9,621 nt of DNA from assembly GCA_913062745.1 (NCBI GenBank), contig CAJXXJ010000094.1, positions 1-9,621 on the forward strand, given 5' to 3'. The stretch comes from an uncultured Phaeodactylibacter sp. Its GTDB lineage: Bacteria; Bacteroidota; Bacteroidia; Chitinophagales; Saprospiraceae. The position numbers were made by a program, and so were the translations under genes. The notes under the pieces are model-generated. The model ran no database searches. It worked only from the letters and a program-made list of their open reading frames with translations, and had not been told where the DNA came from. This document shows, piece after piece, positions 1 to 6,554 of this stretch; position 1 is the stretch's first letter; the number at the start of each line of letters is the position of its first letter.

Positions 1-1
1 C

Positions 2-274
2 GACGTCAACGAGCAGGTGACTTCCTACCTCTCCCGGGGTACGCTTATTTTCTCCGATGGCCGTACACTGGAGCAGGCCCGCGAGCAGCGCACCGACCTC
101 AGCAAGGTGAAGACCAACCGCTCCGCTGAAGAACAGGCACAGCGTGCTGCCGCTGAAGGCGTTAGCCGCCGAAGCAAGCCGCAGACCATAAGGCGGCAGG
201 ATAAAAAAGTAGGCCGCAATGACCCTTGCCCTTGCGGAAGCGGCAAGAAATACAAACACTGCCACGGCAGATAA
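2..274 (+). CDS. secA: SecA preprotein translocase ATPase, C-terminal fragment (5' end outside window)
   Basis: SecA is the cytoplasmic ATPase that pushes unfolded preproteins through the SecYEG channel. Only the last 90 codons are here; the open frame enters from the left edge in frame 2, so the GTG at 17 is an internal valine and not a start. The fragment carries a basic, glutamine- and alanine-rich linker and ends in the SecA zinc-binding tail, [20 protein letters not shown], whose Cys-X-Cys-X8-Cys-His pattern is intact. In the family this tail binds zinc and contacts SecB, ribosomes or phospholipids. The region just before it ([16 protein letters not shown]) resembles the C-terminal linker of Bacteroidota SecA proteins. 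Other proteins share the SEC-C motif, but linker plus tail at the very C-terminus favours SecA. A strong hairpin follows the stop. Confidence 0.9.
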   Translation, partial: DVNEQVTSYLSRGTLIFSDGRTLEQAREQRTDLSKVKTNRSAEEQAQRAAAEGVSRRSKPQTIRRQDKKVGRNDPCPCGSGKKYKHCHGR

Positions 275-282
275 AAACTTGC

Positions 283-317
283 GCCCGCAGCCTGGCCCTG
301 ACGGGGAGGCTGCGGGC
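283..317 (+). terminator. GC-rich hairpin after secA
   Basis: A perfect 11-bp inverted repeat, GCCCGCAGCCT at 283-293 against AGGCTGCGGGC at 307-317, encloses a 13-nt loop that can pair further (CCC with GGG). It begins 9 nt after the secA stop. The downstream side reads ACCTTAACA and lacks a T tract, so this is not a textbook intrinsic terminator. It may still end or stabilise the secA transcript. Confidence 0.6.
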
Positions 318-418
318 ACCTTAACACTCCATTCGCAAAAAGATGATGAAAGAGCCGGATATTTGTAATATATTGCGCCTTTCTAGTCAGAATCTCGATA
401 CAAACCCTTGATTTCCGA

Positions 419-1060
419 ATGGACTTAAACAGTTACATAGACCATACTCTGTTAAATCCAGACTGCGCTACCGACGATATTACCCGGCTCTGCGAAGAAG
501 CCCGTCAACATCAGTTTGCCGCTGTTTGTATCCCCCCGTACTTTGTGCGCCACGCAGCACAGCTGCTGCAGGAAAGCGATGTTAAAGTGGCTACTGTTAT
601 CGGTTTCCCCATGGGCTATGCCTCGACTCCTTCCAAAATTGAGGAGATTAAGCGGGCCGTGGACGAAGGCGCCGATGAGATCGATGCCGTTGTGAACCTC
701 TGCGCCGTTAAATCCGGCAACTGGAACTACGTGCAGAACGATATCGACAGCATGACCACGGCTGCGCACCTTAAAGGTAAAGTGATCAAGATAATTCTCG
801 AGACGAGCTTGCTGGAAGAAGATGAAATCCGCAAACTAGCGGAAATCTGCCTGGAGTCAGAAGTCGATTACGTCAAAACTTCCACCGGCGTCAACGGCCA
901 GGCCGATTTGCAGTCCGTACGCCTGCTGAATGAAGTGCTCGACGGAAAGTCGAAAATCAAAGCCGCAGGCGGTATCCGTACTCGCTGGGATGCAGAGCAG
1001 TACGTTGATGCTGGTGCTCAGCGCATCGGTAGCTCCGCCGGCCCTTCCCTGTTGAACTAA
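419..1060 (+). CDS. deoC: Deoxyribose-phosphate aldolase
   Basis: DeoC is a cytoplasmic class I aldolase that cleaves 2-deoxy-D-ribose 5-phosphate into glyceraldehyde 3-phosphate and acetaldehyde, the last step in using deoxynucleosides as carbon source. The 213-residue protein is close to the usual length of about 220. The Schiff-base lysine is K153 in YVKTSTG, the second active-site lysine is K181 in KAAGGIRT, and the catalytic aspartate is probably D89 in DEIDAVVN. The N-terminal IDHTLL and the phosphate-side GSSAG near the C-terminus are also family signatures. The ATG at 419 puts IDHTLL at residue 7, as expected. No other deo gene adjoins it. It sits alone between the secA hairpin and a regulatory gap. 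A near-match to the Bacteroidota -7 element (GATATTTG, 358-365) lies upstream but has no visible -33 partner. Confidence 0.95.
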   Translation: MDLNSYIDHTLLNPDCATDDITRLCEEARQHQFAAVCIPPYFVRHAAQLLQESDVKVATVIGFPMGYASTPSKIEEIKRAVDEGADEIDAVVNLCAVKSGNWNYVQNDIDSMTTAAHLKGKVIKIILETSLLEEDEIRKLAEICLESEVDYVKTSTGVNGQADLQSVRLLNEVLDGKSKIKAAGGIRTRWDAEQYVDAGAQRIGSSAGPSLLN

Positions 1061-1069
1061 ACGCTGAAG

Positions 1070-1086
1070 CCGGGCCAGTTGCCCGG
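1070..1086 (+). terminator. Small hairpin after deoC, possible weak terminator
   Basis: CCGGGC at 1070-1075 pairs with GCCCGG at 1081-1086 around the loop CAGTT, 9 nt after the deoC stop. No T-run follows, so termination activity is uncertain. Confidence 0.25.
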
Positions 1087-1093
1087 TGTAGCC

Positions 1094-1119
1094 ACCTCTG
1101 CCGCAGTACCTCTGCCGCA
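1094..1119 (+). repeat. 12-nt tandem direct repeat upstream of the SPOR-rodA operon
   Basis: ACCTCTGCCGCA occurs at 1094-1105 and again at 1108-1119, separated by GT, a 14-nt period. The copies are identical and lie directly upstream of a candidate -33/-7 promoter at 1122-1153. Paired direct half-sites in that place could bind an activator, but they could also be a chance local duplication. Confidence 0.55.
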
Positions 1120-1121
1120 AC

Positions 1122-1153
1122 TGTGGAAAACTCCCTATTCCTCTTTATATTTG
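1122..1153 (+). promoter_or_regulatory. Candidate Bacteroidota promoter for the SPOR-rodA-tgt-lptF operon
   Basis: TATATTTG at 1146-1153 matches the Bacteroidota -7 consensus TAnnTTTG exactly. The -33 position holds only TGTG at 1122-1125, with a 20-nt spacer of the expected length, so that half is weak. Transcription would start near 1160, leaving a leader of about 110 nt that contains an inverted repeat. Confidence 0.4.
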
Positions 1154-1166
1154 TAGTGCTGCGCTG

Positions 1167-1208
1167 CATTTGCAGGGCAGTGGCTTACCTTTGTGTAGCC
1201 TGCAAATG
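1167..1208 (+). promoter_or_regulatory. 10-bp inverted repeat around a second TAnnTTTG element
   Basis: CATTTGCAGG at 1167-1176 and CCTGCAAATG at 1199-1208 are perfect reverse complements with 22 nt between them. The intervening stretch contains TACCTTTG at 1186-1193, a second exact TAnnTTTG match without a clear -33 partner at the usual spacing. As DNA this could be an operator flanking a promoter core. As RNA from the upstream promoter it could form a leader hairpin ending 62 nt before the ATG. The left arm also lies in a short palindrome, CTGCA-TT-TGCAG (1164-1175). Confidence 0.4.
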
Positions 1209-1270
1209 ATGGCAGGCGTCAGCCCGGCCCGTCCCGGTATACTGCCGCTTGTCAGCCAAACCAACGAGAT

Positions 1271-1675
1271 ATGCCAAAGAAATTGCTGCTGTTTGCTCTG
1301 CTCTTCGCCGCCGCCCTGACTGCCGGGCAGGCGCAGAACATACAACTGGAAGAAGATGAGCCGATCGGGCAGATGATGGAGCGCTTTGCCGAAATCAATA
1401 AAGCCCGATCCGCTATTCAAGGCTGGCGGGTTCAAATACTGGCTACGCCCGACCGCCAAAAGATGGAAACGGTGAAACAGTCCTTTCAGTACCGTTATCC
1501 CAACATTCCCATCGACTGGGAGCACCTCAAGCCGTATTACAAACTGCGGGCGGGGGCTTTCCTGACCAAAATTGAAGCGGTGCGCCTGAAATTTATCCTG
1601 GAGCAAGACTATCCGGGCATCTATCTCGTTAAGGACGATAATATAGCACCGGAAGAACTCATTAGCCGATACTGA
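1271..1675 (+). CDS. Exported SPOR-domain protein
   Basis: This is a small exported protein of 134 residues with a lysine-rich N-terminus, a hydrophobic core and a likely signal-peptidase site around GQAQ (residues 19-22), so the mature protein should be periplasmic. Residues 51-125 look like a SPOR domain: a GWRVQIL first strand, a helix with TVKQSF, a central strand YYKLRAGAFLTKIEA (the usual KVRVGxFxxxxxA pattern) and a last strand GIYLVKDD. SPOR domains bind denuded, septal peptidoglycan glycan strands. The 25-30 residues between signal and SPOR are acidic and have no recognisable domain. The gene precedes rodA by 26 nt and is probably co-transcribed with it, which suggests a role in wall growth or division; that role is inferred. 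The SPOR call rests on pattern recognition and not on a profile search. Confidence 0.75.
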   Translation: MPKKLLLFALLFAAALTAGQAQNIQLEEDEPIGQMMERFAEINKARSAIQGWRVQILATPDRQKMETVKQSFQYRYPNIPIDWEHLKPYYKLRAGAFLTKIEAVRLKFILEQDYPGIYLVKDDNIAPEELISRY

Positions 1676-1701
1676 TTCAGGGTGCGAAAACGAGTAGTAC
1701 G

Positions 1702-3123
1702 ATGAGGGGAAGACAAAAGATGTTGCTTCACAATATCGATGGGCTTACGTTCAGCCTGATGATTGCGCTGGCCTTCGTCGGCGTGCTGATGATTTTCTCG
1801 GTCAACCACGAAGAGTTTTTGGAAGTGGGCTGGCCGGGCTTCTTCAGCACCGCCGCCGGCAAACAGACGATCTGGGTGGGCATCTGCGCGGTGATCTTTA
1901 CCTTTGTGATGCTGTTCGACGCCAAGTTCTGGCGTGCTTTCGCTTACTCCATTTACGGCTTTTCCCTTTTTCTGCTGGTGTTGGTCCTCCTGTTTGGCAC
2001 TAATATAAAAGGTGCGACTTCCTGGTTTACCTTCGGCGGCTTTTCCTTTCAGCCATCGGAAATTGCCAAGTTTGGCACCTGCCTGGGTATGGCTGCTTTC
2101 CTGGATACCTATAATACGGACCTGCGGTCTGCCCGCTCCCAATTGACAGCACTGCTTATCCTGCTGCTGCCCATGAGCCTTATTCTGCTGCAGCCGGACG
2201 CGGGTTCTGCTATGGTGTTTCTCTCCTTCCTGATACTGATGTACCGGGAAGGGCTTTCGCAAAATTACTACCTGGTGGGCGGTTTGGTAGCTGCACTGCT
2301 GATTAGCGCGCTGGCACTCACGAACGACTTTTTCATTTATCTGACGATGCTGCTGTTATCCATCGGATGGATCACTTATCTGATCACCAAGCGTAGTATC
2401 CGCAGTACGGTGATGGGAGGGCTGCTGGCCGCCGGCGCCGGGGCATATTATTTGACCTATGCAGGCTTCGGGCAGTATGTGGTAGCCAGCCTTGCGGTCA
2501 TCTTTCTGGGCACTGCATATGGTGGCTACCGAAAGCGGGAAGGCCGCCTGGCACGTGCCCTAATTGTGTTCTGCCTGCTGGGCAGCGGCCTGGTGTTTGC
2601 ATCAGACTATGCCTTCAACAATTTACTCAAGCCGCATCAGCAGGACCGGATCAACGTATGGCTCAACCCGGACGAATGCGACACCCGGGGCTCCCTGTAC
2701 AACCTGGAGCAGTCCAAAATTGCTATCGGCTCCGGCAACATCGCCGGCAAAGGCTTTTTGGATGGCACCATGACTAAGCTCAACTATGTACCGGAACAAT
2801 CCACTGACTTTATATTTTGCACCATAGGCGAGGAGCAGGGCTTTATCGGCACTGCCGGCATCATTGTGCTGTTTTGCCTGCTCCTCGTGCGGCTAATCAC
2901 TATTGCAGAGCGGCAGCGGGACGACTTCAGCCGCTACTATGCTTACGGAGTAATAGGTATACTTTTCATCCATGTATTCATCAACATCGGCATGACGATG
3001 GGGCTGATGCCTATCATCGGCATCCCGTTGCCATTCATCAGCAAGGGGGGCTCCTCGCTGCTGGGCTTTACGCTCATGCTTTCCGTGCTCCTCAAGCTGG
3101 ATAAGCATCGGCACAGAATCTAA
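1702..3123 (+). CDS. rodA: RodA, SEDS-family peptidoglycan glycosyltransferase
   Basis: RodA polymerises lipid II into glycan strands in the elongation machinery, together with a class B penicillin-binding protein, at the inner membrane. Family signatures are visible in order: GATSWFTFGGFSFQPSEIAKF (about 104-124), QPDAGSA (164-170), LNPDECDTRGSLYNLEQSKIAIGSG (321-345), PEQSTDFIF (364-372) with the proposed catalytic aspartate at D369, GEEQGFIG (376-383), and the C-terminal GIPLPFISKGGSSLL (440-454). The DxRG-QSKIAIGSG form favours RodA over FtsW. At 473 residues it is about 100 longer than E. coli RodA; extra hydrophobic segments lie at roughly 188-300. The start may be the ATG at 1702 or the one at 1720, six codons later. 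tgt begins 10 nt after the stop, so the two are very likely in one operon. Confidence 0.92.
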   Translation: MRGRQKMLLHNIDGLTFSLMIALAFVGVLMIFSVNHEEFLEVGWPGFFSTAAGKQTIWVGICAVIFTFVMLFDAKFWRAFAYSIYGFSLFLLVLVLLFGTNIKGATSWFTFGGFSFQPSEIAKFGTCLGMAAFLDTYNTDLRSARSQLTALLILLLPMSLILLQPDAGSAMVFLSFLILMYREGLSQNYYLVGGLVAALLISALALTNDFFIYLTMLLLSIGWITYLITKRSIRSTVMGGLLAAGAGAYYLTYAGFGQYVVASLAVIFLGTAYGGYRKREGRLARALIVFCLLGSGLVFASDYAFNNLLKPHQQDRINVWLNPDECDTRGSLYNLEQSKIAIGSGNIAGKGFLDGTMTKLNYVPEQSTDFIFCTIGEEQGFIGTAGIIVLFCLLLVRLITIAERQRDDFSRYYAYGVIGILFIHVFINIGMTMGLMPIIGIPLPFISKGGSSLLGFTLMLSVLLKLDKHRHRI

Positions 3124-3133
3124 ACCACAAGTA

Positions 3134-4267
3134 TTGTTTCAGTTTACACTTCAACATACAGACAGCGGAAGCCGGGCACGCGCCGGGCTGATCGAAACAA
3201 GCCACGGCAGTATCCCCACACCCATCTTTATGCCGGTCGGCACCCTCGGCAGCGTGAAGGGGGTGCATCAGCGTGAATTGAAAGACGACATAGGCGCCCG
3301 CATCATCCTGGGGAATACTTACCACCTCTATCTGCGCCCCGGCCTTGATATTCTCGAGCAGGCTGGCGGCTTGCACCGCTTCAACGGCTGGGAAGGCCCG
3401 ATACTCACCGATAGCGGGGGGTATCAGGTATACTCCCTCAGCGGACGCCGCAAGATTGATGAAGAAGGCGTAACCTTCCAGTCGCACATCGATGGCTCCA
3501 AACACTTTTTCAGCCCGGAGCGTGCCATCGATATTCAGCGCAGCATCGGAGCGGATATCATTATGGCCTTTGACGAATGCCCGCCTTACCCCTGTGATTA
3601 CGCTTACGCGAAAAACTCCATGGAGCTCACCCACCGCTGGCTCAACCGTTGCGTGCAGCGCATGGGCGAGACCGAAGGGCGCTACGGTTACGGGCAGGCC
3701 TTATTCCCAATTGTGCAGGGGAGCACCTACGCCGACCTGCGCCGAAAATCGGCTGAAACTATTGCCGAAGCCGGGCAGCCCGGAAACGCTATAGGCGGCC
3801 TTTCTGTAGGAGAGCCCGCTGAGGATATGTATGAGACTACCGACCTGGTGTGCGGCATCCTGCCGGAAGACAAGCCCCGCTACCTGATGGGCGTAGGGAC
3901 TCCGGAGAATATCCTGGAATGCATCGCGCTGGGCGTAGACATGTTTGACTGCGTGCTGCCGACCCGGAACGCGCGCCACGGCATGCTGTATACCTCAAAG
4001 GGCGTGATCAATATCAAAAATGCGAAATGGAAGGACGACTTTAGCCCGGTGGACGAAAACAACCCCTGCTTCGCCAGCCAGCACTATTCTAAGGCCTACC
4101 TCCGCCACCTGATGCATACCAAAGAACTGCTCGGCCCGCAGATTGCCAGCCTGCACAACCTGAGCTTTTATTTGTGGCTGGTAGGAGAGGCCCGCCGCCG
4201 TATACAGGCCGGAGATTTCCACGCCTGGAAAACGCAAATGGTGAGCGCTTTGCAAATAAGGTTGTAG
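3134..4267 (+). CDS. tgt: Queuine tRNA-ribosyltransferase (tRNA-guanine transglycosylase), TTG start
   Basis: Bacterial Tgt swaps guanine-34 in the anticodon of GUN tRNAs (Asp, Asn, His, Tyr) for preQ1, on the way to queuosine. The 377-residue protein has the family's normal length. Seen here: LTDSGGYQVYSL with D93, DECPPYP with D147 and C149 (base recognition), GGLSVGE (221-227), and FDCVLPTRNARHG with the likely nucleophile D272. The usual C-terminal zinc site, CxCxxC plus a later His, is degraded: by alignment around SKAYLRHL the three cysteine positions read N310, C312 and S315, while H341 is kept. The start is TTG at 3134, 10 nt after rodA; the frame has no ATG nearby upstream, and MFQFTLQHTDSGSRARAG fits the family N-terminus well. 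The gene lies between two envelope genes, an arrangement that probably reflects co-transcription and not a shared pathway. Confidence 0.94.
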   Translation: MFQFTLQHTDSGSRARAGLIETSHGSIPTPIFMPVGTLGSVKGVHQRELKDDIGARIILGNTYHLYLRPGLDILEQAGGLHRFNGWEGPILTDSGGYQVYSLSGRRKIDEEGVTFQSHIDGSKHFFSPERAIDIQRSIGADIIMAFDECPPYPCDYAYAKNSMELTHRWLNRCVQRMGETEGRYGYGQALFPIVQGSTYADLRRKSAETIAEAGQPGNAIGGLSVGEPAEDMYETTDLVCGILPEDKPRYLMGVGTPENILECIALGVDMFDCVLPTRNARHGMLYTSKGVINIKNAKWKDDFSPVDENNPCFASQHYSKAYLRHLMHTKELLGPQIASLHNLSFYLWLVGEARRRIQAGDFHAWKTQMVSALQIRL

Positions 4268-4272
4268 TTTTG
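4265..4272 (+). promoter_or_regulatory. Possible -7 element ahead of the lptF/G gene
   Basis: TAGTTTTG matches TAnnTTTG and overlaps the tgt stop codon. No convincing -33 TTG is found 19-21 nt upstream, so an internal promoter for the permease gene is only possible. The 70-nt gap before the next gene contains no hairpin with a T tract. Confidence 0.2.
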
Positions 4273-4337
4273 TTAAGATGCCCGGGGCCATGCATCCCGA
4301 TCAAGGGCTGAGTGGTTGTCTATTTTGAATACACGCT

Positions 4338-5426
4338 ATGCGCAAAAAGCTTGACCAATATATCATTAAGAAGTTCCTGAGCACTTTCTTCTTTACGGTG
4401 CTCATCTTCACGCTCATCTCCGTTATCATTGACTTCAGTGATAAGGTGGAGAAGTTTATTGAGAGCGATATCACGCCATACGAGATTTTCCTGCAGTACT
4501 ACCCGGGGTTCGTAATGTTTATCGCCGGCCTGTTGTGGCCGCTGTACACCCTGATTGCTGTCATCTTCTTCACTTCCCGGATGGCGTACAACTCGGAGAT
4601 CATTTCCATCTTCAATGCAGGGGTGAGCTTCCGGCGCTTTATGCAACCGTACCTGCTTGCAGCCGCCTTTATAGCTGGTTTGCATCTTTTGGGCAACCAC
4701 TACCTCATCCCGTTGGGTAATAAAATGCGGATGGATGTGGAGCACGAGCATATCTGGCCTAACAACGACAAGGGTAAGACGCAGAATGTCCACATGTTTG
4801 TCAACCCGGACACCAAGGTCTACATCAATTACTACCGCAAGCGGGACAGTACCGCCCGCAAATTCAGAATGGAGCGGTTTGAAGACGGGCAGCTGGTCTA
4901 TCTGCTGAAGGCAAATACTGCAGAATGGATGGGCCCGCCCGACCGCTGGAAACTGCGCAATTACGAAATCCGGACTTTTGACGGGATGGAAGAGGAGCTC
5001 ATCCTCGGTATGGGCCAAGACCTGGACACCACGATCAACCTGCAGCCTGCCGACTTTGTCGACTACAAGGAGCAGCATATGATGCTTACCAGTGCGGAAA
5101 TCCTGGACTATATCGCGACACAGCAGGAGCGGGGCGTCGGCAACACTAAAAAGTACGAGATTGAGTACCACCGGCGCACAGCAGAGCCTTTCACCATTCT
5201 TATCCTTACTATTATAGGTATGACAATCGCCGCCCGCAAAGTACGTGGGGGCATCGGCCTGCACCTGGCCATCGGGGTAGGTATCGGTGCGCTGTTCATC
5301 TTTTTCTCCCGTTTTGCAGTAGTGTTTGCAGCCGGGCAGGTCATTCCTACTATGCTTGGCATGTGGGTCCCCAACCTTATTTTTGGCGCTGTAGCCGTCT
5401 ATCTCATACGGAATGCACAAATGTAG
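4338..5426 (+). CDS. LptF/LptG (YjgP/YjgQ) family permease
   Basis: Members of this family form the membrane part of the LptB2FG ABC transporter, which extracts lipopolysaccharide from the inner membrane and feeds it to the LptC-A-D bridge. The 362-residue protein shows the expected plan: an N-terminal amphipathic start (MRKKLDQYIIKKF), membrane segments at about 13-32, 57-78 and 102-122, a soluble periplasmic beta-rich domain at about 125-275, and three more membrane segments at about 283-300, 308-330 and 339-357. Between TM2 and TM3, FFTSRMAYNSEIISIFNAGVS (77-97) is the typical cytoplasmic coupling region contacting the ATPase. Sequence alone does not decide between LptF and LptG. No lptB or second permease gene lies in the window. 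It follows tgt by 70 nt and is probably the last gene of the operon. Confidence 0.88.
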   Translation: MRKKLDQYIIKKFLSTFFFTVLIFTLISVIIDFSDKVEKFIESDITPYEIFLQYYPGFVMFIAGLLWPLYTLIAVIFFTSRMAYNSEIISIFNAGVSFRRFMQPYLLAAAFIAGLHLLGNHYLIPLGNKMRMDVEHEHIWPNNDKGKTQNVHMFVNPDTKVYINYYRKRDSTARKFRMERFEDGQLVYLLKANTAEWMGPPDRWKLRNYEIRTFDGMEEELILGMGQDLDTTINLQPADFVDYKEQHMMLTSAEILDYIATQQERGVGNTKKYEIEYHRRTAEPFTILILTIIGMTIAARKVRGGIGLHLAIGVGIGALFIFFSRFAVVFAAGQVIPTMLGMWVPNLIFGAVAVYLIRNAQM

Positions 5427-5443
5427 CTTTATGTAGCCCGTAG

Positions 5444-5500
5444 CTCCGGCTTCTCAGCCCAGGCTGTTGCCCCGGATTTATAGCGGCTGCCCGGAGTTTT
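5444..5500 (+). terminator. Possible terminator of the SPOR-rodA-tgt-lptF operon
   Basis: CTCCGG at 5444-5449 can pair with CCGGAG at 5491-5496, which is followed directly by TTTT (5497-5500). The 41-nt interior can form a further small stem (CAGC with GCTG, 5455-5466). The stem is short for so long a loop, so the call is tentative. Confidence 0.25.
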
Positions 5501-5707
5501 CAGTCCATTGATACGCTGTCCCTCCTAAGGTACACTATCCGTTCTTCCCATTTCAGAAGAGCAGCAAATCACTTGTTTAACCTTTGTCTGTATCGCCTGC
5601 ACAAAGGAGCTTGGCAGGGAGGATTTGTGCTGTTTCAGGCCGGTCTTGTTGAACAAGAGTATGAAATCAGGCATAGAAAGTTGGACAAAAACCCCTTGCT
5701 TTCATTT

Positions 5708-5728
5708 TTTTTTGAAAATTGCAAAAAA
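5708..5728 (+). repeat. A/T-rich hairpin in the sigma-factor upstream region
   Basis: TTTTTTG at 5708-5714 and CAAAAAA at 5722-5728 are perfect reverse complements around a 7-nt loop. In DNA the T and A tracts would also give intrinsic bending. It lies about 110-140 nt upstream of the sigma-gene promoter, where curved A-tracts often act as upstream elements; a function here is inference. Confidence 0.4.
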
Positions 5729-5841
5729 TCTATATCCCGACATTTTGGATTTAAAGCGCTGATTGTCAGTGGTATAAAAAATGAATTCTTGAATTCAGCC
5801 CTAAAAAATGGCTATTTTGGCGGCTCGCGGAGTATGAATTG

Positions 5842-5872
5842 TTGTATTTTGTTTAACTATTCCTTATCTTTG
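5842..5872 (+). promoter_or_regulatory. Promoter of the sigma-factor gene, Bacteroidota -33/-7 type
   Basis: TTG at 5842-5844 and TATCTTTG at 5865-5872 are 20 nt apart, fitting the TTTG/TAnnTTTG consensus and its 19-21 nt spacing. Transcription would start near 5878-5880, giving a leader of about 50 nt before the ATG at 5928. This is the best-formed promoter in the window. Confidence 0.6.
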
Positions 5873-5927
5873 ATTCAACACAAACAGAGAACACAGATTC
5901 AAAAAGTTAAACAAAAGTCCAAGAGCC

Positions 5928-6467
5928 ATGTCTACCACAGAATTTTACGGTAAGTTCGATCAGATGTCAACGTTGCTGCACTCATTCGCCTACAACTTGA
6001 CAAAAAACGCAGAGGATGCAAAGGACCTCTTTCAGGAAACTGCCTTCCGTGCCCTGACCAACCGTGACAAGTTCCGCCCGGGCACGAACTTCAAAGCCTG
6101 GTTGTTCACCATCATGAAGAATATCTTCATCAACAACTACCGCAAGAAAGTTAAGGCCAACACGATCATGGATTCTACAGATAATCTGTACTACATCAAT
6201 TCCGGTAGTGTGGTCATTTCCAATAAGGCAGAATCTAATATCATGATGAAGGAACTTAAGCGCATGATCGAGGACCTGGATGATAGCATCAAGATTCCGT
6301 TCCTCATGCACTACCACGGGTACAAGTACCAGGAAATTGCTGACCACCTGGAGCTGCCGCTCGGTACAGTTAAGAGCCGTATTTTCTTCGCTCGCAAAGA
6401 GCTGAAGGATGTTATCAACAAGCGCTACGACAGTGTCAACGAGCTGCGCGAAAAAGCCCGGCGGTAA
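5928..6467 (+). CDS. ECF-type RNA polymerase sigma factor
   Basis: This is a group 4 (extracytoplasmic function) sigma-70 factor of 179 residues, with regions 2 and 4 and no region 3. Region 2 spans about 12-77, with NAEDAKDLFQETAFRAL (core binding and -10 helix) and the aromatic-rich NFKAWLFTIMKNIFINNYRK. A variable linker (78-104) is followed by region 4 at about 105-162, whose helix-turn-helix YQEIADHLELPLGTVKSRIFFARKEL contacts the -35 side of target promoters. A basic tail (NELREKARR) ends the protein. The ATG at 5928 is the natural start, since the fold begins within 12 residues. No anti-sigma gene follows: a terminator and then mutY come next, so the factor is either regulated by its own expression or by an unlinked partner. 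The regulon cannot be read from the window. Confidence 0.93.
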   Translation: MSTTEFYGKFDQMSTLLHSFAYNLTKNAEDAKDLFQETAFRALTNRDKFRPGTNFKAWLFTIMKNIFINNYRKKVKANTIMDSTDNLYYINSGSVVISNKAESNIMMKELKRMIEDLDDSIKIPFLMHYHGYKYQEIADHLELPLGTVKSRIFFARKELKDVINKRYDSVNELREKARR

Positions 6468-6554
6468 CCATCCGTTTTGTAGTATAACTACGATAAGCCT
6501 TTGAACACACTGTACCCAAAGACATAGCGCGGGCTTTTACTTTCCCGCTTCGCT

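Larger units (their letters stand above)
5427..5927. other. 501-nt gap without a convincing gene, AT-rich on its right side
   Basis: The first ~150 nt are GC-balanced and may hold the end of the lptF/G transcript. From about 5570 the composition turns clearly AT-rich, unlike the flanking genes. Notable elements are a 9-T run (5705-5713) whose last part forms an A/T hairpin with the A-run at 5723-5728, two GAATTC palindromes two bases apart (5783-5788 and 5791-5796), a small hairpin AAAAT-GGCT-ATTTT (5805-5818), and a promoter at 5842-5872. An open frame from a TTG at 5573 to 5953 overlaps the sigma-factor start and resembles nothing I know; I treat it as spurious. A small RNA or regulatory leader is possible but not shown. 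Confidence 0.6.

Noticed and set aside
17..274. The GTG at 17 as the start of a small SEC-C protein
   Set aside because: The frame is open to the left edge, and the residues before and after the GTG read as the SecA C-terminal linker, so this is an internal codon of secA.
1621..2262. A 213-codon minus-strand frame across the SPOR-rodA junction
   Set aside because: Its translation is dominated by His, Gln, Lys and Glu, the usual antisense image of a hydrophobic membrane protein, and it spans two real genes.
4321..4327. TATTTTG just before the lptF/G ATG as a promoter core
   Set aside because: It is one base short of TAnnTTTG, has no -33 partner, and would place the transcription start within the coding sequence.
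4320..5420. A 366-codon minus-strand frame opposite the LptF/G gene
   Set aside because: It is a shadow of the well-supported + strand gene; its translation is rich in His, Gln and Asp without any recognisable domain, while the + strand protein shows the family's membrane layout.
5573..5953. A 126-codon + strand open frame from a TTG, overlapping the sigma-factor start
   Set aside because: It lies in AT-rich non-coding-like sequence, contains a low-complexity Lys/Phe composition, resembles no family I know, covers the best promoter in the window and runs into the sigma gene in another frame.
6479..6491. Short palindrome GTAGT-ATA-ACTAC after the sigma gene
   Set aside because: A 5-bp stem with a 3-nt loop is expected by chance, and a much stronger terminator follows.
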